64,000 nt of DNA from Tribonema minus (Eukaryota > Sar > Xanthophyceae > Tribonematales > Tribonemataceae): contig JAFCMP010000043.1 of NCBI GenBank assembly GCA_017506865.1, positions 62,001 through 126,000 of the forward strand. Direction: 5' to 3'. Made by a program: the position numbers and the translations under genes. Shown piece by piece: positions 56,901 to 64,000 of the stretch. Below the pieces are notes generated by a model. The model made no database searches. It was not told where the DNA came from and was given only the letters and a program-made list of their open reading frames with translations. Every line of letters begins with the position of its first letter. Within the stretch, counting starts at the first letter, position 1.

Positions 56901-57321
56901 GGACGGCACGGACATGGAGCTGCACTGCCACGAGCAGTACCCGCAGCTGCCGCCGCCGACGCAGCAGGCGCCGCAGCACAACTACTACCAGCAGCAGCAC
57001 CAGCAGCAGCAGCAGCAGGCGCAGCAGCAGCAGGCCGGAAAGCAGTTCTCGCCGCGGTGGGGGCGGAACGGGGGGCGCGGCTCGCGCCACAGAAAGGGCA
57101 GAGGGGACGGGTGGAGGGGGCCGGGGGGGGCTGTGGCAGTTACAGCGCCGGTGACGCCAGCAGCAGACACGATTTTGCAACAGAAGGAGTGTGAACAGGC
57201 GAGCATGAACGGTGTCGTGACGAACGGCGCTGCTGCCACCGGCAGCGGCAGCGCCGACGGCACGGGCACGGCAGGCGCTGTTGACGCACCCGCCGCGGCC
57301 GCCGTGAAGTGCGAGTCGTGA
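49902..57321 (+). CDS. large coiled-coil protein with low-complexity C-terminus, family unknown
   Basis: Three phase-0 exons, 49902-51707, 52892-53143 and 54007-57321 (TGA), encode 1790 residues. The start follows an in-frame TAG at 49893. Residues ~1-60 are basic/Ala-rich. EWPWRTLPPKTVKEYMAYVRTLEQ at ~103-126 is the most conserved-looking segment. Residues ~250-600 are largely helical, Ala/Glu/Arg-rich. Exon 2 and the start of exon 3 (MELTEREQKLNQ, QLAHQKQVSAKLDYRAFMVRLL) form an evident coiled coil. From ~760 on it is disordered: Ala, Pro and Gln tracts, then a YNPYLAAQHMQHGG to YPQLPPP region rich in Tyr, Met, Gly, His and Gln, and an RGG-like patch (RWGRNGGRGSRHRKGRG) near the end. Such a tail is typical of RNA-granule or scaffold proteins, which is only an inference. 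I do not recognise the family. Confidence 0.8.
53144..53625 (+). repeat. donor-side echoes of exon 52892-53143, six or more copies
   Basis: The border atcag|gtgcgctttgg(t/c)gcgg plus (c/a)(g/t)tgtggttatgctggtgg recurs near 53236, 53354, 53384, 53445, 53474 and 53547. Spacers contain ttcaa(g/t)aagac(c/g)atcagg, so the exon-end codons for NQ are replaced by a DHQ-type remnant in most copies. Confidence 0.9.
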
Positions 57322-59016
57322 GCTATGAGTCACGAGCCGTGATTCATGAATCGTGAGTCGTGATGATCATGAGGGTTTGGGGGGCGAAGGCAGGCACTCT
57401 GTGCTGATAGGCGTACGCGCGTGCGAGAGAGAGAGAGAGTGAGAGAGAGAGGGGTGCAGACGTTTTCTGGTGCTATCGGCGCGCCATGGTCAGTTTTGTT
57501 TAGGCAGCAGCGGCGGGGGATCACACAAAGAGCGTGCGCGTTGATGACGAGGAAATCGATGCAACTTGTCGTCATTTCTGCTGGTTGCAGTGTTCAGGCG
57601 GAGTGCACTGGGGGCGAGAGGACGCGGTTGACTTGCGAAACAAATGAAACATTGGGTCATCTTGGCGTGAGTGCGATATGTACGCGTTTGCATTTGGTGC
57701 TGTTTGCTTTCTGTTAGAGCGCTGACTGTGAATGGGTGCTCACTTGACAATGGTTCACATGCACAAAACAAACGCCGTGATGCATTTACGAGAGTGCATG
57801 ACAAAGTACATGACAAATTCCATAGTGTATGCTCAAATATGCTGTGAGCAATGGTAAGTGCAGTTTTCAAAGTATATATAGGTGTGTTGGAAATGCGGTG
57901 GTGCACACTAGCAAGGGTGCAGCGGACGAGGCTCAGAGGCATTGCCGGTGGTGGGCCAGATGAAAGTGAATATCCAAACACCCATGTTGTCATATGGTAC
58001 GAATGTAGCAATGCGTTGCAAATCTACCACCTATGTCACCGCAGCACACTGATATACTGAAAGTCATGGGGGCTATACTGCTGTTTCATGTGCTGATTGC
58101 AGTGTGTCGTGACAGGCATTGATTGGCAAGTAAAGGCAACCACAAGGCCAATACAGCACAGCAGTGAGATAACAGCCAGAAGGCGACATTGATTGCTTCA
58201 GGACGTGTGTGATTTGTCACGAAACACGTGTTGCGATCAAGCAGGGGAGAGTCGCCGCAGGCTCTCCAGCCGCTTCTGCTTTCTTAGAAAAACAGCATAT
58301 ACAGAGGCTGCTGTACAGATCGTGCAAGGAAAGCGACGTGAAGCCTCGAGGCAATCTGTTGCAGAACCGCAACATGCCTTACGCGCAGCGAGGCCCATTG
58401 CGCACCTCACAGCGCGAGACAACGTCGCACGTGCCTCCTGCGACGGGCATGCTCACAGGAGCGTCACACACGCACCACAACTTCAACATAGCGACGAGCT
58501 GCAGTCGTACATGAATGTTGTGTCTGCTGCACTGCCGACTACTAACATCACGACGCCTGGCATCGCCCAGCAGACGCAGCCTCAAGTGTTGTACTGCCAA
58601 GCTGCGTCTATCTCTTCCCCTCTGTCCTGCGTTAATCCCCCCTGCACGCCCGCTCAAATGGCGCAAGCAGGCATGCGCTCCTGCTGACGGCTGCGCCCTG
58701 CCGCAAGCTGAACAGTCGCAGCACACCCCACAAGCAAGGGTGCGCCGCTTGCTGCACGGCGGTGCACTGCCGCAACTGCTGCCACCCGCGGCTGCCGCTG
58801 CTGCCGCCACTGCCGCCATCGCCGCTGCTGCCGCCGCGGCCGCCGCTGCTGCCGCCGCTGCCGCTGCCGCCGCCACTGTCGCCGCCGCCGTCGCTGCCGC
58901 CACCGACACCGCTGCCGCCGCCGCTGTTGCCGCTGCCGCCGCTGCCGCCGCCGCTACCGCTGTTGCCGCTGCCACTGCTGCCGCCACCGCAGGCGCCGCT
59001 GCTACCGCCACCGCCG

Positions 59017-59047
<31 letters not shown>

Positions 59048-59156
59048 CGCTGCCACTGCTGCCGCCACCGCCGCCGCCGCCGCCGCTGCTGTGCCGCGTC
59101 ACACGCAAGCATGCACAGCTGCCGGAGTCCACTCGCTACCCACTAGCCGACGCCCA
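57322..59156. other. convergent intergenic region with a triplet-repeat tract
   Basis: No gene is recognised. A long imperfect tract of (GCCGCCGCT)n runs from about 58775 to 59095 on the + strand. It is open in most frames on both strands, encoding Ala, Pro/Leu or Gly/Ser runs, so open frames here carry no weight. A gagagagag run lies at 57424-57450. Confidence 0.5.
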
Positions 59157-59698
59157 TCACATGCCACCCACGGGCATCTCCGCCGGCGCCGCGACTGCTG
59201 CCGCTGCACCCGCCGGCCGCGCGCCTGCCGCCGTGGGATGCCACGGCGGCAGCACGCTTAGCACAAACGCCGCAAAGAAGTAGACAACGTCCAGCACGCG
59301 GCCGCCGCCGCGAGGCGCAATGGCGCCGCCGCCGATCGTGGCCGACAGCGCCGGCGCCGCTGCTGCCGGCGCCGGCGCCGCTGCTGCTGCTGCGGGGGCG
59401 CCGCGGGCGGCGCGCGCTGCCGCGGCGGCGCGCTCATCCGCTGCAAGGTGGCCGCGCCGCCCCGCCGCCAGCAGCGCCTGCGCCAGCCCCGCGTGCAGCG
59501 CATATGCCAGCAGGCCCGCCAGCATCAGGCCCAGAATAGCGAGCCTGTCGCTGGTGTCCGTCATCATGATCACGAAGATGAAGATCTTGACCAGCGTCAT
59601 GGCATCCAAGAATGGCCGCCGCGCCCCCGCCGCGTCTGCCGCCGCCGCCGCCGCCGCCGCCGCTGCCTGCTCCTCCGCGGTCAGGCCCTGCCCTGCGC

Positions 59699-59748
<50 letters not shown>

Positions 59749-61015
59749 TTGCCGGGATCGCGATGCCGCACGCGGCGCACTGCCGCTTGCGCAACCGCGG
59801 GCACGGGCACCAGGTCTGCATCGGGCGACGCTGGCGCGCGCGCAGCCCCTGTGGCAGTGTGCTGTTGAGCAATGTGGTCTTTGTAAGCACGGCTCAGGAG
59901 GGCGTGATCGGCGGCGTACGCGTCGCTGCTGGCGTGAGCGCGCTTGCGTGCGGTGCCCGCGGGCAGCGCAGACTCTTGAGCGCTGCTGCCCGGAGCTTGC
60001 GCGAGCCAGCGGAGCAGGGGGGCGACGCTCGCCATGGAGGTCGGCGGCACCGCTGCGAAGCCGCTGCCTCCGCTTCTGCCACTGCTCTGCTGCTGCTGCT
60101 GTTGCTGCAGCGCTGTCGCGCTCTGCACGCGATCGTCCTGAGCTTGCAGAAACGCCTCGTGTGCGGCGCGCAGCCGCGCGGCGGCAGCAGCAGCAGCAGC
60201 AGCAGTGCCGCTGTCGCCGTCGTCATGTTCCACCATGATCGCCCGCGCCGCGCCTGCTCCTGACACCACTGCTCCAATGCCGCCGCCAGTGCCAGCGCCA
60301 CTGATGCTGCTGCTATTGGCCATCAGGGACGCAGCTGACTGTGCTAGCGCAGCTGCAGCCCTCGCGTACACTAGCTCCCCTGGCGGCACAGGCCTGCTTG
60401 TCGCTGGTGGTGTGGCTGGCGGCGCCGCTGCCGTACGAGTCGAGGCAGCGTACGATGCACGTGCGCCTGGTGCCACCACCACGTGGAAGCTGTGCGGCTG
60501 GCATGGGTCGTCCAACTGCAGCGAGGCACGCAGCAGAACAAGCATCGCATGCGTACAACGGATTGAGCCAGGACGCATGTGCAGTTTTGTGAAAAAGCTC
60601 ATTCCAGTAGACTCAGCGCTGTCCCGCCAGCAACATGAGCGAACCCATCGTCAACCTGCAGTGGCGCAGTCGCTGACAACGGCAGCGATACACCTGGAAT
60701 TACATCACATACAGGGTGAAACAACATGCTCGGAAGTGTCGATGAGCGAAAACACCGACCAACTCACAGGAGGGGTGTGCAACCGCCTGCGCTTACCGGC
60801 CGGATGAGATCTAACAACTGCTCTCCATCGGAACAAATCCTTCCGTGATAAATCAGTCGCTGTGCCGATGGCGAAGGCTCTCCCTGGAGCAGTTCCGTCA
60901 GCGCCTCTTTGACATCCAAGACGCTGGCAGTGGGAGGGAGCTGAAGGGCATATGTGCCACTGCTGCCGCTGGCGCCAGGGGTCTTGACAACGATACTGTA
61001 CGATTCTTCACTCAT
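59157..61015 (-). CDS. HERPUD-like ubiquitin-domain ER membrane protein
   Basis: Two phase-0 exons on the minus strand, 61015-60797 and 60515-59157 (TGA), encode 525 residues. Residues 5-95 form a ubiquitin-like fold (YSIVVKTPG, SVLDVKEALTELL, SAQRLIYHGRICSDGEQLLDLIRP, then HSFHVVV), with the RLIY-GK-L-D pattern of HERPUD/Usa1-type domains. A long Ala/Gln/Gly-rich linker follows. Residues ~375-420 hold a double membrane segment (VKIFIFVIMMTD, then AILGLMLAGLLAYAL). A C-terminal hydrophobic stretch (VVYFFAAFVLSVLPPW) resembles the FFASLLP end of HERPUD1. HERPUD proteins scaffold the Hrd1 ubiquitin ligase in ER-associated degradation. The ubiquitin-like domain is clear; the HERPUD link rests on layout and short motifs. 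The 281-bp intron shows no echo copies. Confidence 0.72.
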
Positions 61016-61150
61016 GAGAGCGCGCAACAGTGCACACCGTGCTGCCAGAATGTTGCTCTCTGAACACGGTACACGTGTCAAACGTAACCGAAAAGTGCAC
61101 ACTTGAAGTACTGCCATCCGCATCCGCTCTTCCTGCACGCGCGTGTCGTC
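61016..61150. promoter_or_regulatory. divergent promoter of HERPUD-like and PY-motif genes
   Basis: Only 135 bp separate the start codons at 61015 (-) and 61151 (+). Shared regulation is likely if both starts are right. No TATA box is evident. Confidence 0.55.
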
Positions 61151-63877
61151 ATGCAGCGGCAACATTGGGCCGGTACAGTACTGCTGGCCGTCGCTGGCGA
61201 CAGCGCGCCGGTACAAGCGCATGTAGAGCTGCAGGCATTGCCGCACGCTCTGTTGGTGCAGGTTCGCAGCGATGATGGGCTGACGAGGAGGACGTTGACA
61301 TACGACGAAGCGCGGCGGATGGTGTTTGACGCTTTCTCAAATGGCAGGGCTGTGGAAAGACACATGAGCGAGGTGATCATGAATCTTGCGACCCACTTAC
61401 AGACAGACGTGGTTTTGTGCGAGCGTTGAGCCGAAAACTGTGTTTTTATCGGTCCTCGTGCTGCTCTGAGCGTTCTCTAGCCTCATAGACCAATGGCTGA
61501 GTCGCTTGAAGCTTCTTGAGGACAGCAGGAGGCAGCTCCAGAGGTCTCAGTTCGAGTTGGTTCATGGTGCTCGAAGTTGAAGACGGCGTTTTCGAGATCC
61601 ATTTTGCAAACTTTTTAAAAAGGTTGCAAGGCGCAGTGGAAGCATGTCTGCTGAGCCTGTCAGAGTTGTACTTGTTCAGCAGGCAGCATGTGCGTGCACC
61701 AACACCACTAATGTGCTTGTGACTCTCAACTGCTGCAGGTCGTCTCGTGGGACGACGTGCAAGAACTAGGCAATGCTGCAAGGTATGAGCCACCGTTGCC
61801 ATCAAATACAGACCAACAATGTGCAGTGCAAAGTGTCTCGCTGGTAAATTTGGCGCTTGGCAGCTGCACATGGTTGGAAAAGGGTCTTTCATCCATCATC
61901 TCAGGTCTCTTGCACAAAGCAGGCCTGCACTGTTCAGCGTCTCACTCCACATTGTGTGCCAGGTCTGAGAGCAGAAAGGCAAGCTGGCTGACGCCTGCCT
62001 GTTGCAATGCTAATTGCTGGGAGCTCAGCAGGGAAATGCGGTGGCGGAAGACGAAATGATTTAAGTACACTGCACAAGAACTTGCAGCGTGCAGCAGCAG
62101 CGGGCCGGTGGCATGCCTGTGCCTTCTAACCATGGTCATACTTGTAACGTGTTCGAACAGCATGAGCGGGCGTACAAACAAGTGTTGCCGCCGTGATGAC
62201 AGCCTCAATTGCGCGTCACCATCGCCCTAACCTTGAGGCCAGCGACACCGCGCAGCAAAACCCATGCACAACTGCGCAGTGCATCGCGTCGCACTCGGCT
62301 GCGAAAGACGTACTGATGCGAAACTACTCGCAAGACCGCCACGCTCACCAGCGGGACGCATCTGTGTGTCGCTGCTCAGCAATGCAGCCGCAAGCACCGC
62401 GCGGCAACTGCTGCAGGTATGATCACACAGCATGACCATGCCTGACTCTAACCCTAACCCTAACGTAACCCTGTGCCACTGCACGCACGTTCACATACCG
62501 CGAACGTGCCTGACTCTAACCCTAACCCCAACGTGATCCTGTGCGCACAGGTCCTGGGCCACGGCGAGCGGCGGCGCGCCGCCCCCCGCGGCGCTCGAGT
62601 GGCTGGCGTGGCACATTCAGCTGAGCACTGATGCCCAGCACATCACCTTCCCAGGCTCGCCTTCACGCGCCAGCGCTTCATACGCCGCGACGCGCAGACA
62701 GCGCCCCGGCTACCAAGAAGGCTACAACAGTGATGATGACAGCGGTGTCGATGGCGGCGCGCTGATATTCGAGGCGGACGATGCGGAGGTGTGGTGCCTC
62801 GGGCGCCGCGTACGGGTACACTGTACTGTGCATGAACTCTCGCCGACGTACCGGCTCCACATGCGCGTGCGACGCGGCAGCAGCAGCGGCAGCAGCAGCA
62901 CTGACGAGGCAACGCTCATCGTGACGCTCGAAGACCTGCGCCGCGCGCTGTCGGCGTGGGTACGTAGCGACGCTACGGCGGCGGCGGCGGCGGCGGCGCT
63001 CGCGCACACGGGCGGCGGCGCGCGCGGCCGCCGCGCCGACGCGGCGCTGCGGCGCTGGGTCGTGTGCGGCGCGCCGCCGGACCGCGCGCACCTCGTGACG
63101 TGGCTGCTGTGGCGCGTGGCACTGGTGCCCGCCGCCGCTGCCGATCCCGGCAGCAGCAGCGGCAGCAGCAGCTGCGGCAGCGGAGACGACGATGATGGTC
63201 ATGAGCGGCGACCGTACATGCGCGTGAACGGCGGCGGCGGCGGCGCGGCGCACGGCGCGCGGCTCGTGCTGCTGGCGGCGGGAGCGCACGGAGAGGGCGG
63301 CGCTGCCACTGCTGCGGATGCGCCGTCGGAGGCGCTGCCGTCGTATCACAGCAGCGTGCGCGGTGGCGACGCGGCGAGCAGCGCGTGCGGTGGCGACTGG
63401 TACGATGCGCACCCGTACGGTACGTACGGCGCGCGCCACGCTGCGTCTTGCAGCGCTCTGCCTTCATACGACAGCGGCGATGACGCAACGGACGCCGACG
63501 ACGCGGGCCACGATGCTGATGACTATGCGTATGGTGCGCCGCCGCCGCCGCCGCCATACGACGCGGCAGCTTCGGAGAGCAGAGAGGCATGGCTCAGCCA
63601 CAGCGCGCCCGCCGATGGCGACCGTGTGCAGCAGCAGCGCTCGACATCGCGGCGTCTCAGCCAGACCGCGCCCGACCTGAGCAGTGCTGAAGAGGCAGAG
63701 ATGATTGAAGTTGAGGGTGAAGTTGAAGCGGCGCGGGAGCTGGCCGCCACGGCGGCGCTGGCGCGTGCGCGGCGCGGCGGGAACAAGCTGTACGGCTGGA
63801 GCGTGCGGCGCACGGAGGCCAAGGGGGGCGCGTCTGTGAGGGGGTGGACGGAGGACAGGTGGGCCGCATATTGGTGA
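61151..63877 (+). CDS. PY-motif protein of unknown family
   Basis: Three exons, 61151-61372, 61739-61782 and 62551-63877 (TGA), join in phase (0, then 2) into 530 residues. The junctions read ERHMSE|VVSWDDVQELGNAA and then RSWATASGGAPPPAALEWLAWH. The N-terminal ~90 residues look globular (LTYDEARRMVFDAFSNGRAVE). The middle holds VTLEDLRRALSAWVRSD and AHLVTWLLWRVALV. The C-terminal third has LPSY at 351-354 and 392-395 and a PPPPPPY at ~419-425, typical ligands for WW domains of Nedd4-type ubiquitin ligases, then an acidic patch and KLYGWSVRR near the end. It may be a ligase adaptor, which would suit its neighbour, but this is inference. Exons 1-2 are less certain than exon 3. Confidence 0.62.
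62435..62550 (+). repeat. CCCTAA-bearing tandem pair before a splice acceptor
   Basis: The unit tgcctgactctaaccctaac...cgt(a/g)a(c/t)cctgtgc occurs at 62449 and 62509, ending at the functional acceptor gcgcacag (62550). The first copy has the cognate ctgtgccactgcacg remnant. Confidence 0.85.
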
Positions 63878-64000
63878 TGTTAGGCGGTGAATTGGACAGT
63901 AGGTCAGGTTTCCAGAGCAGTTGGGTAGTTGGCAGGTTGCAAGCTGTGGGCCGCATATTGGTGAATTCAGGCGAGAATTGGACAGTATGTAGGTCAGGTT
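63859..64000 (+). repeat. echo of a gene end across its stop codon
   Basis: The last coding bases and stop (gtgggccgcatattggtga, 63859-63877), plus the next ~40 bp (ggcg...gaattggacagta...ggtcaggtt), recur from 63946 to the window edge. The spacing is 87 bp. The array may continue outside the window. Confidence 0.9.

Noticed and set aside
55654-57333. - strand 559-codon Arg/Leu/His frame
   Set aside because: Antisense shadow of the Gln/Pro-rich tail of the coiled-coil protein.
58515-59261. + strand Ala-rich frame and - strand Gly/Ser frame
   Set aside because: Produced by the (GCCGCCGCT)n tract; open in nearly all frames, no unique sequence of note.
61446-61892. - strand frame ending LPPAVLKKLQATQPLVYEARE
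   Set aside because: Lies in the first intron of the PY-motif gene; no acceptor chain or family match, although the final 39 codons look protein-like.
1-64000. CRISPR arrays, prokaryotic operons, prophage or insertion sequences
   Set aside because: Spliced eukaryotic genes throughout; direct repeats are variable in unit and tied to exon borders; no transposase, integrase or reverse transcriptase domain was seen.

Overview
This is nuclear DNA of a GC-rich, intron-rich eukaryote, most likely a microalga or other protist. Genes are split into small phased exons with GT...AG borders (donors mostly gtgag, gtgcg or gtacg; acceptors mostly GCAG). Coding sequence is very GC-rich and full of Ala, Gln, Gly and Ser tracts. 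TTAGGG/CCCTAA telomere-type hexamers are scattered through introns in both orientations. Human-type TTAGGG telomeres occur in several algal and protist groups (haptophytes and some chlamydomonadalean green algae among them), so I do not name a lineage.

Layout, left to right. (1) 658-7085 (+): 3' part of the mitochondrial FAD-dependent glycerol-3-phosphate dehydrogenase; the 5' part lies off the window. (2) 8269-10774 (+): secreted Cys-rich protein with KTEKP repeats. (3) 12509-28741 (-): complete katanin p80 (KATNB1-like), 12 exons over 16 kb, with a seven-bladed WD40 propeller and a con80 domain. (4) 29030-30404 (+): LYR-motif protein, divergent from katanin. (5) 31156-32415 (+): N-myristoylation-type ankyrin protein. 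(6) 34672-36140 (+): BTB/BACK protein with a one-base frame break. (7) 37247-40108 (+): poly(ADP-ribose) glycohydrolase. (8) 40591-48258 (+): YheT/ABHD1-3-type alpha/beta hydrolase, 7 exons. (9) 49902-57321 (+): 1790-residue low-complexity coiled-coil protein. (10) 59157-61015 (-): HERPUD-like ubiquitin-domain membrane protein. (11) 61151-63877 (+): PY-motif protein, divergent from the HERPUD-like gene. Every exon set given as complete sums to a multiple of three with matching phases. The genes do not form a pathway; they are an ordinary mix of metabolism, cytoskeleton, ADP-ribose signalling and ER quality control.

The remarkable feature is intron architecture. Nearly every long intron here is built from tandem, decaying copies of the neighbouring exon's edge together with its splice site ('exon-edge echoes'). 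Downstream of donors lie copies of exon end plus GT donor; upstream of acceptors lie copies of AG acceptor plus exon start; some introns have both. In the clearest arrays similarity falls with distance from the true exon. Spacers often carry CCCTAA/TTAGGG hexamers or a GCTGAGCRCTG motif that introduces TGA stops. Two gene ends show the same behaviour across the stop codon. I know of no described system that matches this exactly, and it is the main candidate for something new.
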